Below are positions 25,725 through 35,134 of a stretch of DNA of 64,000 nucleotides, in pieces. Within the stretch, counting starts at the first letter, position 1. Each line of letters begins with the position of its first letter. Below the pieces are notes generated by a model. It saw only the letters and a list, made by a program, of their open reading frames with translations, was not told where the DNA came from and made no database searches. Where the stretch lies: positions 6,180,501 to 6,244,500 of the forward strand of contig NZ_CP041360.1 of assembly GCF_006965485.1 (NCBI RefSeq), read 5' to 3'. The position numbers and the translations under genes were made by a program. This stretch comes from Spirosoma sp. KCTC 42546. GTDB taxonomy: Bacteria; Bacteroidota; Bacteroidia; Cytophagales; Spirosomataceae.

Positions 25725-27032
25725 ATGAGCAATAATAGTACCAACTCTGAAGGCACTGGCCAACAGCCAATTGCCGGTAACGAGTTAAACCAGGCCGACA
25801 TAGTACCTATCCGGCTGGACCGCATTGAGGAAGCTATTGCCGATATCAAAGCGGGCAAAATTGTGATCGTAGTCGATGATGAAGACCGCGAAAATGAGGG
25901 AGATATGATCTGTGCGGCCGAAATGGTTACGCCTGAAATGGTCAATTTCATGGTGCGCGAAGCCCGTGGACTCATGTGTGTTCCGCTAACGGTCGAACGC
26001 TGCGAGGAACTAGGTTTAGACATGATGGTCACCAGCAATACATCGGTTCATACCACGCCCTTTACGGTGTCGGTTGATTTATTGGGTCGTGGCTGTACCA
26101 CAGGGATATCAGCTTCAGACCGGTCAAAAACGATTCAGGCGCTGGTCGACCCCACCACTGTACCAGATGACCTGGGACGCCCTGGTCATATTTTCCCACT
26201 TCGGGCGGTAGAGGGTGGCGTTATTCGTCGGGCGGGCCACACCGAAGCGGCCGTCGATCTGGCGAAAATGGCGGGTCTGTCACCCGCGGGTGTGCTAATC
26301 GAAGTGCTGAACGAAGATGGTACCATGGCCCGATTACCTCAATTGCGGGTGATGGCCGACCGCTTCGGGATGAAGCTCGTTAGTATTCAGGATATGATCG
26401 AGTACCGTCTCCGCACCGAAACGCTGATCCACCGGGAAATTGGTGTGGATATGCCCACTGCCTGGGGGCATTTCGACCTGATTGCCTACAAGCAAAGTAA
26501 CACGGGCGATACGCACTTAGCGCTCATAAAAGGCAGTTGGGAGCCCAATGAACCTGTATTGGTTCGTGTGCACTCTTCCTGCGTTACGGGCGACATTTTC
26601 GGCTCCTGCCGGTGCGATTGTGGCGCACAGCTACATGCTGCTATGGAGATGGTGGAAGCCGAGGGCAAGGGTATAATTGTGTATATGTTTCAGGAAGGGC
26701 GAGGCATTGGGTTGATGAACAAACTGAAAGCCTATAAACTTCAGGAAATGGGCCGTGATACCGTCGAAGCGAACCTGGACCTGGGTTTGCCTATGGATGC
26801 CCGCGACTATGGTATTGGCGCGCAAATCCTACGGGATCTCGGTATTCGTAAACTACGGCTTATCTCAAACAACCCGAAAAAGCGAGCTGGTTTAATGGGT
26901 TATGGTCTGGAAATCATCGACACGGTACCCATCGAAATTAAGTCTAATCCTCATAATGTACGTTACCTGCAAACAAAGCGCGATAAGATGGGTCATACAA
27001 TCATGAATGAGCCCGTCAACGAAGAACAATAA
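25725..27032 (+). CDS. ribBA: Bifunctional 3,4-dihydroxy-2-butanone 4-phosphate synthase / GTP cyclohydrolase II
   Basis: The protein is about 435 residues. The N-terminal RibB half shows [11 protein letters not shown] and [10 protein letters not shown], ending [17 protein letters not shown]. The C-terminal RibA half has the zinc cysteines in [15 protein letters not shown] and the EGRGIGL and DTVEAN motifs. It makes both starting compounds of riboflavin synthesis from ribulose 5-phosphate and GTP. I start at [10 protein letters not shown] (25725). The open frame runs upstream to 25560 but translates unlike the family. No FMN riboswitch was found upstream. trxA follows across a small hairpin. 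Confidence 0.94.
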   Translation: MSNNSTNSEGTGQQPIAGNELNQADIVPIRLDRIEEAIADIKAGKIVIVVDDEDRENEGDMICAAEMVTPEMVNFMVREARGLMCVPLTVERCEELGLDMMVTSNTSVHTTPFTVSVDLLGRGCTTGISASDRSKTIQALVDPTTVPDDLGRPGHIFPLRAVEGGVIRRAGHTEAAVDLAKMAGLSPAGVLIEVLNEDGTMARLPQLRVMADRFGMKLVSIQDMIEYRLRTETLIHREIGVDMPTAWGHFDLIAYKQSNTGDTHLALIKGSWEPNEPVLVRVHSSCVTGDIFGSCRCDCGAQLHAAMEMVEAEGKGIIVYMFQEGRGIGLMNKLKAYKLQEMGRDTVEANLDLGLPMDARDYGIGAQILRDLGIRKLRLISNNPKKRAGLMGYGLEIIDTVPIEIKSNPHNVRYLQTKRDKMGHTIMNEPVNEEQ

Positions 27033-27045
27033 AAGTAGTTTCATG

Positions 27046-27097
27046 TTTGTAGTTCGAGGTTTGACGTTGTAATGAACTCCAAACCTCAACCTACAAA
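27046..27097. repeat. Inverted repeat of the TTTGTAG/CTACAAA family
   Basis: Arms 27046-27063 and 27080-27097 match at 16 of 18 positions. The element lies between the ribBA stop (27032) and the trxA start (27122) and resembles the repeats before 8495 and 18159. Confidence 0.75.
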
Positions 27098-27121
27098 TGT
27101 CGGACTTCAAACAACATTTCT

Positions 27122-27427
27122 ATGAACAAGCAATCATTCAAAGACCTCATTCAGGGCGATAAGCCGGTTCTGGTCGATTTTTACGCCGATTGGTGTGGTC
27201 CCTGTAAACAACAGGCTCCTATCCTGAAACAACTTACCGAACGCGCTGGCGACAAAGTCCGGGTCATTAAAATTGATGTGGATAAAGCGCAGGCAGCCGC
27301 TCAGCAATATCAGATTCGGAGCATTCCAACGATGATTATGTTTAAAGACGGCAAGATTGTCTGGCGTCAATCAGGCGTTCAGCCACTGCATACGCTGGAA
27401 GGACTGGTGAAGCAGTTTGGTGCCTAA
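27122..27427 (+). CDS. trxA: Thioredoxin
   Basis: This is a 101-residue protein with the redox motif WCGPC at residues 24-28, the following cis-proline segment IRSIPTMIMFKDG, and no signal peptide. It is therefore a cytoplasmic thioredoxin that reduces protein disulfides. Length and motif order are normal for thioredoxin. The gene follows ribBA across a small hairpin and ends at a perfect 19-bp terminator shared with the convergent gene. Confidence 0.9.
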   Translation: MNKQSFKDLIQGDKPVLVDFYADWCGPCKQQAPILKQLTERAGDKVRVIKIDVDKAQAAAQQYQIRSIPTMIMFKDGKIVWRQSGVQPLHTLEGLVKQFGA

Positions 27428-27447
27428 CAGGCTAAACACTATTGAAT

Positions 27448-27490
27448 AAACAAAAACGGGCTGGATGAGGAATCCAGCCCGTTTTTGTTT
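27448..27490. terminator. Bidirectional terminator between trxA and a convergent gene
   Basis: A perfect 19-bp inverted repeat (27448-27466 with 27472-27490) with a GAGGA loop has A-rich and T-rich flanks. It is a classic intrinsic terminator working in both directions between trxA and the gene ending at 27504. Confidence 0.92.
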
Positions 27491-27503
27491 ACTTCCACAC
27501 GCC

Positions 27504-27974
27504 TTATTTCTTCGCAAAGTTCTGGAGATTCGTAAGCGCAATCACGTTGATTATCTTCCATTGTCCGTTCAGCTTCTCCACTACCCGGGTTTCTTTCGAC
27601 GTGGTTTTCCCGTGGCTATCTACTAAGGTCTGATCGTAGCTAACAAACGCCATATTACCATTCTGGTGAATCGTGTAATTGGCGTTCTGAACCATAACTT
27701 TATCCGTTACTTTGGAGCTTTTAAACTGACTGGCAAATTGTTTTTCCAGATCGCTCCAGCCTTTTATGAGCCTGAAATCTCCGCCATATAAGTTAGCGGC
27801 AAAGTTGACATAAGGGGTATGCGCCCAGGCATTTGACCACCTCGTTTTATCTCGTGTAAAAAAACCTTCGGTCTCATTAAGCAGCACGCGCTTAATGGCA
27901 TCGTTGTCGGCCTGAGCCAGACCACGCAGAACGGTACTCAGCAAAAGGGCAATTACCAAAAGTGAGGTTTTCAT
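27504..27974 (-). CDS. Secreted NTF2-like/SnoaL-like domain protein
   Basis: The 156-residue protein has a signal peptide (MKTSLLVIALLLSTVLRGLAQ). It is followed by a domain with the NTF2-like cone pattern: AIKRVLLNETEGFFTRDKTRWSNAW, YTIHQNGNMAFVSYDQTL, and an ending of KETRVVEKLNGQWKIINVIAL. Such domains serve as enzymes or binding pockets, and no catalytic residues can be assigned. It probably acts in the periplasm. It is convergent with trxA and shares its terminator. Confidence 0.75.
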   Translation of the reverse strand: MKTSLLVIALLLSTVLRGLAQADNDAIKRVLLNETEGFFTRDKTRWSNAWAHTPYVNFAANLYGGDFRLIKGWSDLEKQFASQFKSSKVTDKVMVQNANYTIHQNGNMAFVSYDQTLVDSHGKTTSKETRVVEKLNGQWKIINVIALTNLQNFAKK

Positions 27975-28105
27975 GACCGTAAAAGGGTTGATTTAACGGT
28001 CAAGTTATTGAAGTAAATTAAAATATACAACTATAATTTTGCACTTTTTCTACATAATAATAAGCTCAATCCGTTTAAGCAATCAACTGGAATAAGAGTA
28101 CATTT

Positions 28106-29383
28106 TTAATCGCTTTTTATAGTTATCAGTTTATCCAGCCGCCGAATCGATTGCACTACCGAACGAACGGTATGGTAGTTGATTTTCCAGGAATGGCTCA
28201 TGTGCGTCCAGATGGGAACACCCTGCCGGGTCATAAGCGGCCACCACTCTCCTACTTTATGGTTAACCATTTTGTCCAGTACGAATCGGTGAACGTTTGC
28301 GTAGGCATTCCAATATTTTTCATCGCCAAGAATCCGATAGGCATCTAAAAAACCAATCAGCACCTCAGCCTGCTGCCAGAATTCTTTTTCGCGATCGTAT
28401 ACGTCACCACTATGCGATCCTTCTACGAAAACGCCCCCATGCTCCCAGTCTACCCCGTAGTCAACGGCGTGTGAGAAGGATTTTAACAGTTGATCGTGAT
28501 AAGTATCATAAGGGAGTTGAAGTATATCGAGGGCGTGAATCAGCAACCAGGCAAACTCACCATTATGGCCATAGCTGGTGTTATCTTCAGCCTCCCGCTT
28601 AATGCCATCTTCCGTAAACCGATCCCAGCCCCAAATGACATCGAACTTGATTTGAGGAGCCACCCGCCAGTCGGCCCAGAACTGTGGCACACCTGTACCA
28701 TAGGTTGGGTGCATGATTTTCGTAACCAGAAGTTCAATAACTTCCAGCAGTTTACGACGATGAATAGGCTCCTGTGTGCATTCATATAGGGTTGTAAAAG
28801 CCTCCATTAAGTGCATATGGGCATCGAGCGTTTTACGGTCACCTCCGGCAGCGCCCGGCCCTTTCAGCGTCCAGTCACGGTGAAACATCTCGAAATAGCC
28901 ACCGTGGCAGGTATCCACTACATATTTCTGCAACAGATCGAACACCTTCCGTGCATAATCTATACCACGCGTATCGCCCGTTGCCAGTGTATATTCGCTC
29001 AGGGAATAGATGGCAAAACTTTGACCGTACACGATTTTCTGATCGTTCAGCACCTCACCTTTGCGGTTCGTCATCCAGTAAAAGCCGCCGTGTTCCTGAT
29101 CCCACATGTTAGTCAACAGATAGTCGACGCCGTGACGGGCCATATCAGCCAGTTCGCCAGTACCAAAACCGGCCCGATGAGCTGACGAATAGGTATAAAT
29201 AGAACGGGTTTGCGCAATGAGCGATTTCTCATCTTCGCCTGAATCGTTCCCGTACTGATCAAAGTGAGTGATAAAGCCGCCGTTTGCGCGGTCGACGGCC
29301 CGTTGCGTCCAGAAAGGCAATAACTCATTGGTCAGGTGATCATGTAACTCCTGACGATACTGTTGTAAGGTTTCGTTAGTCAT
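28106..29383 (-). CDS. AGE-family sugar 2-epimerase (cellobiose/N-acylglucosamine epimerase-like)
   Basis: The 425-residue protein has the (alpha/alpha)6 barrel pattern of the AGE superfamily: YTYSSAHR, IVYGQSFAIYSLSEYTLATGD, LDAHMHLMEAFTTLYE, GHNGEFAWLLIHA and the late SHSWKINYHTVRS. The conserved histidines in the last two blocks fit the general acid-base pair of cellobiose 2-epimerases. It likely epimerises the reducing-end glucose or N-acetylglucosamine of a sugar to the manno form. It overlaps the PfkB gene by 8 nt, so the two are cotranscribed and translationally coupled. No signal peptide is seen. Confidence 0.85.
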   Translation of the reverse strand: MTNETLQQYRQELHDHLTNELLPFWTQRAVDRANGGFITHFDQYGNDSGEDEKSLIAQTRSIYTYSSAHRAGFGTGELADMARHGVDYLLTNMWDQEHGGFYWMTNRKGEVLNDQKIVYGQSFAIYSLSEYTLATGDTRGIDYARKVFDLLQKYVVDTCHGGYFEMFHRDWTLKGPGAAGGDRKTLDAHMHLMEAFTTLYECTQEPIHRRKLLEVIELLVTKIMHPTYGTGVPQFWADWRVAPQIKFDVIWGWDRFTEDGIKREAEDNTSYGHNGEFAWLLIHALDILQLPYDTYHDQLLKSFSHAVDYGVDWEHGGVFVEGSHSGDVYDREKEFWQQAEVLIGFLDAYRILGDEKYWNAYANVHRFVLDKMVNHKVGEWWPLMTRQGVPIWTHMSHSWKINYHTVRSVVQSIRRLDKLITIKSD

Positions 29384-30389
29384 GAGAATGGTAGGTGTTA
29401 TTCAGGGCAAGGATTTCGGCCAGGCTGGCTGTACCGGTTTGATTTAATTTCTGAACCGTAACGGCAGCCGCAAGATTAGCGATCGCCAGGGCCTGCTCGG
29501 GTGAAGCACCAGCACCTATGCAGGCCGCCCAGGTTGCCACAACGGTGTCGCCTGCGCCAACGGTATCGAGTTCCCCTTGTAGTGGCAGTCCTGCAACTAA
29601 CTGTGCGCCGGCATCATCCAGGTACAAAATCCCATTGTGACCGCGTGTAATCAGCAAGGGGCCACCGCTTTGTTCGCGAAAGGTATTGCCCTGTTGGATA
29701 CACCAGTCCAGATCAGGGTGTTCGGGCGCTTCGATGCCCAGAAATTTGGCGAGTTCGGCTGTGTTTACTTTTAGCGTAGCCTGTTGTACCAACTTTCCGA
29801 CATCACGCATATCGACCAAAAACTGAACATTGGGATAGCGGGCAATTAAGTCATTAAGGATAGTAGCCCGATTGGTAGCGAGTAACGGATTAGCAAACTG
29901 CTGGTTAATGATCACTACATCGAGCGTAGTTAAGGCTTGCTCCAGGCTCATGATCAGATCTATAAAAACGGCATCATCCAGCGTATTGGCAATACCGAAA
30001 TCGATCCGGTTAGCCTCCTGGCCGTTTAGATTCGGTTTGGTGTACAGGCAAGTATCCCAATTCTGGTCGAGTACCCGTAAATGCTGCGTCTGCACACCCA
30101 GCGAACGGAATAAATGTTGCATCTCCCGCCCGAATAAATCATTGCCTACACAGCCAATCACCTGAATATCCGAGACGCCCAGAGCGACCAGATTCTGAAC
30201 GACATTACCCGCAGCACCTAGTGATGCACTGGGTTGGCTGCCCCAAAATACCTCCAGCGCTGTTTCAAGAGATAGTTCGCCAGTTTGGGTTTGTAGCGTA
30301 AAATAAAGGTCAATGGCAAAGTCGCCGATAACGCCCACCTTCAGGGAAGCAAAGCGCTGGAAAACTGTTTGAATAGCTGTGCTTGTCAT
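29376..30389 (-). CDS. PfkB-family sugar kinase
   Basis: The 337-residue ribokinase-fold protein has the N-terminal VGVIGDFAIDLYF, a GAAGNVVQNLVALG substrate-site segment and the signature DTVGAGDT near residue 280, which holds the catalytic Asp. The pattern resembles the kinase domain of HldE-type and carbohydrate PfkB kinases. It phosphorylates a sugar or nucleoside, not identified here. Overlap with the downstream epimerase gene suggests that the kinase acts before or after the epimerisation. A 35-bp perfect inverted repeat lies in the divergent region upstream. Confidence 0.87.
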   Translation of the reverse strand: MTSTAIQTVFQRFASLKVGVIGDFAIDLYFTLQTQTGELSLETALEVFWGSQPSASLGAAGNVVQNLVALGVSDIQVIGCVGNDLFGREMQHLFRSLGVQTQHLRVLDQNWDTCLYTKPNLNGQEANRIDFGIANTLDDAVFIDLIMSLEQALTTLDVVIINQQFANPLLATNRATILNDLIARYPNVQFLVDMRDVGKLVQQATLKVNTAELAKFLGIEAPEHPDLDWCIQQGNTFREQSGGPLLITRGHNGILYLDDAGAQLVAGLPLQGELDTVGAGDTVVATWAACIGAGASPEQALAIANLAAAVTVQKLNQTGTASLAEILALNNTYHSHD

Positions 30390-30469
30390 TAAATCGTGTT
30401 AGGGTTCTTTACTATGACACAAAACCCATTACTATGGGCTAGCTACTCACTACTTTTTTTCTAAAAGAG

Positions 30470-30543
30470 CATTAACTAAAGGAGACAGGACATACACCAC
30501 GTCTCTGAAGACGTGGTGTATGTCCTGTCTCCTTTAGTTAATG
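30470..30543. repeat. Perfect 35-bp inverted repeat, 4-nt loop, in a divergent promoter region
   Basis: Arms 30470-30504 and 30509-30543 are exact reverse complements around CTGA. Unlike the other long repeats it lies between divergent genes, where no terminator is needed. Its right arm covers the position of the -33 element of the downstream promoter. Confidence 0.95.
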
Positions 30544-30556
30544 AGCTCTATCTTTG
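30525..30556 (+). promoter_or_regulatory. Probable promoter of the O-methyltransferase gene
   Basis: TATCTTTG (30549-30556) matches the -7 consensus exactly. CTG at 30525-30527 stands at the -33 position with a 21-nt spacer and lies in the right arm of the 35-bp inverted repeat. The ATG is 44 nt downstream. Confidence 0.6.
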
Positions 30557-30599
30557 AAGTCCAATTTTGTCGCTCATCTTTTAGTTTACGATATCCGTT

Positions 30600-31640
30600 A
30601 TGACCCAACCCGACCTCGCTCCAATTACACGCCACTTGCGAGCAATGTTTGGCTCCCGATTGTTACTGGCAGCCGTTCATCATCTGCATGTATTTGAGGA
30701 ATTAAGTAGTGCCCCCCTATCCCCACTTGACTTACGCAATCGTTTACAGGTAGGCGAACGTCCGGCAATGGTATTATTTCCGACTTTGTGCGCTATGGAA
30801 CTACTCGAGCAGGACGAATTGGGACGGATAGGCATCACCGAATTAGGTCGCTATCTGGTACAAACCCAAACGCCTAATTTAACGGGCTACACGGGTTTAG
30901 AAAAGGACGATCCAGGCGTACTCGAAATGGCTATCCGACTTAAAAACGATGGCCCGCTTCAGGCACCAGACGGTATTTCATTTGTGAAGGAAGGCGAAGA
31001 ACCCTCCCCTATGGACGACCCTGAGTTGTCTCGAAAATTTACCCTTGGCCTGGCCGGACGCGCCCGTCATCTTTCGCCCATTGTAGCCATGAACCTGACC
31101 AAACGAGAAGGGCATTTACTGGATGTTGCAGGAGGCACCGGCTTTTACACCTACGAATGGCTGCTGATTAACCCCGACTCCACGGCAACTATACTGGATC
31201 GTCCGGCGGTATTGACCGTAGCGACTGAACTACTGGATGAATTCAGCCAAAGTGGTCGGCCGGGGGCAGATACGGTGAAAGATCGGGTAACGTTTCTATC
31301 GGGCGACATGCTAACCGATGCGCTTCCCCAAGCGGATATTTTACTGGCAGCCAGTCTTTTTCACGACTGGCCAACACCCACCTGCCAGCTGCTTGCCCAT
31401 CGCTTTGCCGCAGCCCTGCGCCCCGGTGGCGAATTATGGGTACACGACGCTTTTCTGAATGATGGCTTAGATGGCCCACTAGCTGTTACCGATTATTCGG
31501 CCCAGTTGTTCTGGAATACCAAAGGCCGTTGTTACAGCCGCGCCGAATACCGAAGCTGGTTTTCGGCGGCTGGCCTTAAGCCGACTGCCGAAAATATTCC
31601 GACGCAGATGGATTATGGACTGATCTGGGCAAAAAAATAG
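30600..31640 (+). CDS. SAM-dependent O-methyltransferase (family 2)
   Basis: The 346-residue protein has an N-terminal winged-helix dimerisation region and the O-methyltransferase fold. Motif I is LLDVAGGTGFYTYEWL (about 172-187), followed by ILDRPAVL, GDMLTDALPQADILLAASLFHDW and LRPGGELWVHD. The HDW motif supplies the His that acts as base in plant-type and bacterial family-2 O-methyltransferases. It transfers a methyl group from SAM to a hydroxyl of a small, probably aromatic or polyketide-like molecule. No biosynthetic cluster surrounds it. Confidence 0.85.
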   Translation: MTQPDLAPITRHLRAMFGSRLLLAAVHHLHVFEELSSAPLSPLDLRNRLQVGERPAMVLFPTLCAMELLEQDELGRIGITELGRYLVQTQTPNLTGYTGLEKDDPGVLEMAIRLKNDGPLQAPDGISFVKEGEEPSPMDDPELSRKFTLGLAGRARHLSPIVAMNLTKREGHLLDVAGGTGFYTYEWLLINPDSTATILDRPAVLTVATELLDEFSQSGRPGADTVKDRVTFLSGDMLTDALPQADILLAASLFHDWPTPTCQLLAHRFAAALRPGGELWVHDAFLNDGLDGPLAVTDYSAQLFWNTKGRCYSRAEYRSWFSAAGLKPTAENIPTQMDYGLIWAKK

Positions 31641-31666
31641 GCTGATCGGTAGAGAAGGGAATACGT

Positions 31667-32377
31667 CTAATGATCAGCCTGAGCGAATAAACGTTTTGTC
31701 CCAAAATTCTGCACCAACCGCCCAAATGGCGCTTTTCGCTCCCTGAACGGATTGGTCGACAGGCGGCCTGCACAACCGACATGCGTGAACAAAGGGTTAA
31801 GTAAGTTAGCCCGGTGATGGGGTGAATTGAGCCATTGCGTTACCGCATATCGAGCGTAACCAGCATAGGTGTGCGGTTGAAAAATCTGGCGGGTTTGAGA
31901 ATCCAGGTACTCGTATTGATGCGTTCGTTTATTCAAACGGACGCAGAACCACTCAGGTGTATCTATCGTTTGGTATTGGCCAATATTTTCGGCAATTCGC
32001 CAAAACTGCTTTGTTTGATTGTCAATGCGTTTCATGGGCGTCAACTCACTCAGGCTATGAAAATTCTCATGGCCGTAATAGTTGTAGGCTATCATTGATT
32101 GAGCGTGTTTTTGGGCGGCCTGATACAAAGCCAAATCATACTGTAGCAAAGTTAAACCTGCCTGCCGACGGGCTTCATTCGTAGCCTGAAACAGGGCAAT
32201 ATCCAATAAGAGTGTATCGGGCTTTTCCAGGTCTATAGTTTGCTGGCTTATAGACTGAGCAAAAAAAGTCTGATCACTCAAGAGGTAACCCTCCGGCAGG
32301 TTATTTATAGTAAACACCCACTGGCACACATGAAACACCATCCACCAGTTCATAGGCTGGATTTTTATACTGAGCAA
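31667..32377 (-). CDS. CAP (SCP/PR-1) domain protein
   Basis: The 236-residue protein has the CAP fold signature. It shows ALFQATNEARRQAGLTLLQYDLALYQAAQKHAQSM, then YGHENFHS (metal-site His), RIAENIG (Glu), WLNSPHHRANLLNPLFTHVGCA, and a final beta strand RLVQNFG. Bacterial CAP proteins are usually exported and of unknown biochemical role. The N-terminal segment MLSIKIQPMNWWMVFHVCQWVF is only weakly signal-like, so the export route or exact start is uncertain. It is convergent with the methyltransferase gene. Confidence 0.8.
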   Translation of the reverse strand: MLSIKIQPMNWWMVFHVCQWVFTINNLPEGYLLSDQTFFAQSISQQTIDLEKPDTLLLDIALFQATNEARRQAGLTLLQYDLALYQAAQKHAQSMIAYNYYGHENFHSLSELTPMKRIDNQTKQFWRIAENIGQYQTIDTPEWFCVRLNKRTHQYEYLDSQTRQIFQPHTYAGYARYAVTQWLNSPHHRANLLNPLFTHVGCAGRLSTNPFRERKAPFGRLVQNFGTKRLFAQADH

Positions 32378-32513
32378 GCGTATACTAAGCTGTTTTTCAG
32401 CACGAAAAGGCCTCAGTAGGCTGATTTTACTCGTAGTTTTTAAGCTAGATTATGCGGCTGATTCTTACATAATCCAAGCGATCAAGAAGGTAAAAAACGA
32501 CATTAGTGAGGCC

Positions 32514-32909
32514 TTAAAAAAGTCCGGTATTGTACGTTTCCTGCATATGCCGCTCAACCACAGCCATCACTAATCGATTTGCCTGATCAGAATTTAATCC
32601 ATACTGTTTGGCTAGTCCTTTGTTAACTGAATTTTGCAGTACCCATATTGCATTCTCTTGCTTATGTACGGCAATAGGCTTCGTTATTATCTCGTCATAG
32701 GTAAGGAAATCAAAGTGAGTCTGGGTTTCAGAAATGGGTTCTGGTTCTGATGATTTTGCCTGTGTTCCTGTTATTCGCTTATACCACAGCTTTGTAAGGG
32801 TGACAAATTCGCATCGAAAGCTGGGGTTATTGTATATATCATCGACTAGCGCATGATGTCTCGCTAGTATAGTCTGTACGATGTCAGGCTTCGAGAAATC
32901 CGAATACCA
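32514..32909 (-). pseudogene. In-frame continuation of the DUF5958-like gene after an amber codon
   Basis: Directly after the TAG at 32910-32912, the same reading frame stays open for 131 codons to a TAA at 32514-32516. It translates as protein-like sequence (WYSDFSKPDIVQTILARH at the start, VVERHMQETYNTGLF at the end). No ATG, GTG or TTG start occurs in its first 110 codons, so it is unlikely to be an independent gene. The simplest reading is a longer gene broken by one nonsense mutation. Readthrough of TAG is the alternative. Confidence 0.7.
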
Positions 32910-33269
32910 CTATTCGCCTGGGTTTTCCTTTTCCAGCGCGTAGCTCCGTTGGTAAGCTACCTTAAATACGTAGAGTAGCAATTCAGCTATTTTTTCAGGC
33001 TCACCATCAGGCAGGAATACCAGACGTGGCCTGAATCGGCGAGCTTTCAGCGAAATGCAAGGCGTATCTGTAGGATTTAACGAGCTATCAACTATCGCCT
33101 GTTCAATATCAGCATCAACGGGATTCAATAGCTGTATCAGCGAATAAAGCTCATACAACCATATCTTTTTTGCGTGCTCATCCAGTTGGTTAAAGCGCTC
33201 AAGACTATCACTAACGGAATAGACGCCATGCCCGAATTGATAGATCGTTATTTCTTCTTCTAAGCTCAT
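32910..33269 (-). CDS. DUF5958-like protein, probably truncated by a nonsense codon
   Basis: The 119-residue product reads EEITIYQFGHGVYSVSDSLERFNQL, then AIVDSSLNPTDTPCISL. This fits the F..L...K / I..S.L.PT.TP...L pattern I recall for the DUF5958 family. The function of that family is unknown. The frame ends at TAG (32910-32912), but protein-like sequence continues in the same frame to 32514. The full ancestral product would then have been about 250 residues. Nothing nearby indicates a role. Confidence 0.65.
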   Translation of the reverse strand: MSLEEEITIYQFGHGVYSVSDSLERFNQLDEHAKKIWLYELYSLIQLLNPVDADIEQAIVDSSLNPTDTPCISLKARRFRPRLVFLPDGEPEKIAELLLYVFKVAYQRSYALEKENPGE

Positions 33270-33334
33270 AGCTATTGATATATAATCTCCTAACGATCAA
33301 CCTACTACATTAGAAAGAATAAGCATTTGATTAC

Positions 33335-35134
33335 TTACCCTCTACCGGGCAAAATATCCAGCAAACTGCGTCCTTTAGTAGCAATGGCCTCGTGAAACTG
33401 ATTGCTGATCACGTTTTTGATAATTTCACTCCGATCACGCTCCCCACGAACAAGGGCTTTGGCAAATTCGATAGCTTGTTCAGTTGTGATTTTTCCTGGC
33501 ATAGGCGGCTCATTCTGGTCAACAATGGCATCTACTACAACAGGGCCATCATGGGTCATCGCTTCCCGAATAACTACTTCGGCCTGTTTGGGATCGTCGA
33601 TCGTGAAACCCTTTGCTCCACAGGCGTTGGCATAGGCGGCAAAATCAATGGGTTGTAAATCGACCGCAAATTCGGGGTTGCCCTCCATCACGATCTGTTC
33701 CCATTTGATCTGGCCAAACGAATTGTTGTGGAAAATGAACACCTTAATGGGTAGTTTGTATTTTACCGCTGTAGCCAACTCGCCCATGAGCATGGTGAAG
33801 CCACCATCGCCCACTAAAGCGACAACCTGCTTACCAGGATGAGCCACTGACGCAGCAATGGCATAGGGTAAGCCCGAAGCCATTGTAGCTAATAGCCCCG
33901 AGGTTGAAAATTTCATATCTCCCCGTATCTGAATATGTCGGGCGGCCCAGGTCGTGTTATTGCCACAGTCGCAGGTAACGATAGCATCGTCATTCAGGAG
34001 TGGACTAAGCGTATGCGGAATCACCTGTGGTTTCATTGGAATCGTATCCTGGGTGCCCCGTTCGGTCATCAATTCGTTCCAGTAGGTCATTCGCTGTTGC
34101 GCTTTCTCCAGAAAACTGCGGTCTTTTTTACGATGAATTAATGGCAGTAAGGCCTGTAACACAGCTTTACTATCGCCCATCAGCCCGACTTCAACGGGAG
34201 TTCGGAGGCCAATATGGGATGGGTCAAGATCAATCTGAACCGTTCGGGCCTGGCCTGCTTTAGGGTAAAATTCGAGGTATGGAAACCGCGTTCCAATCAT
34301 GATCAATGTATCGCATTCCTGCATTGCATCCTGCGAAGGAGCCGTTCCCAGCAATCCCAGACCGCCCGTGGTGTATGGATCATTATCGGGTACAACACCT
34401 TTGCCCAGCAAGGCTTTGATAATTGGACCACCTACAGCATCGGCCAGGGCGAGTACTTCGTCACGGGCACCTAGGCAACCCCGACCAGCAAAAATTGCCA
34501 CCTTTTCTCCCGCATTAATCAGATCGGCCGCTCGCTGTAACTGGTTCGCATCGGGAACAACTGTCTGACTAACCTGAGTCGCGCTACTATGGTTAGGAAC
34601 GTTGGTCGACGAGCGGGTATCATCACGTATTGTCCAGTCCTGATAATCTTTCGGGAATGAAATGTGTGTTACCGTACGCTGACCCAGCGCCGTGCGAATA
34701 GCCTGATCCAATACGTTAACGACGTGGTCTGGCCCCATAACCCGCTCGTTATAAACGGCCACATCGGCAAATACTTTGACCAGATCAACATCCTGTTGAA
34801 AAAACGTTCCGCTAATATCATGGGCGGTATGCCCGGTGATCGCCAGTACGGGCTGAGCATCATATTTGGCATCGTACAGGCCGTTGAGCAAGTGAATTCC
34901 CCCGCAACCTGATGTGGCTATGCAAACTCCGAGTTTACCCGTGAATTTGGCATAACCGCAGGCCATAAAGGCAGCCGCTTCCTCATGTCGCACCTGAATA
35001 AGCTTAATCTTGTCTTGTCGGTTTCGCAGTGATTCATAGATGCCATTGATACCATCGCCGGGAAGACTGAATACCGTATCGACACCCCATTCCAACAACC
35101 GTTCGACCAGTAGGTCGGCTCCTGTCTTTGCCAT
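33335..35134 (-). CDS. Thiamine pyrophosphate enzyme, pyruvate oxidase/dehydrogenase (PoxB/YdaP)-like
   Basis: The 599-residue protein has the three-domain layout of TPP enzymes. The N-terminal pyrimidine-binding domain includes the activating Glu in IQVRHEEAAAFMACGYAKFTG. The central domain (about 190-340) would bind FAD in oxidases. The C-terminal domain has the Mg-TPP motif GDGGFTMLMGEL ending NNSFGQIKWEQ. The pattern DISGTFFQQDVDLVKVFADVA fits the PoxB/YdaP group, which oxidatively decarboxylates pyruvate. Acetolactate synthase is less likely because no small subunit is adjacent. The C-terminal tail (KGRSLLDILPGRG) is shorter and less amphipathic than the E. coli PoxB membrane tail. Confidence 0.82.
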   Translation of the reverse strand: MAKTGADLLVERLLEWGVDTVFSLPGDGINGIYESLRNRQDKIKLIQVRHEEAAAFMACGYAKFTGKLGVCIATSGCGGIHLLNGLYDAKYDAQPVLAITGHTAHDISGTFFQQDVDLVKVFADVAVYNERVMGPDHVVNVLDQAIRTALGQRTVTHISFPKDYQDWTIRDDTRSSTNVPNHSSATQVSQTVVPDANQLQRAADLINAGEKVAIFAGRGCLGARDEVLALADAVGGPIIKALLGKGVVPDNDPYTTGGLGLLGTAPSQDAMQECDTLIMIGTRFPYLEFYPKAGQARTVQIDLDPSHIGLRTPVEVGLMGDSKAVLQALLPLIHRKKDRSFLEKAQQRMTYWNELMTERGTQDTIPMKPQVIPHTLSPLLNDDAIVTCDCGNNTTWAARHIQIRGDMKFSTSGLLATMASGLPYAIAASVAHPGKQVVALVGDGGFTMLMGELATAVKYKLPIKVFIFHNNSFGQIKWEQIVMEGNPEFAVDLQPIDFAAYANACGAKGFTIDDPKQAEVVIREAMTHDGPVVVDAIVDQNEPPMPGKITTEQAIEFAKALVRGERDRSEIIKNVISNQFHEAIATKGRSLLDILPGRG

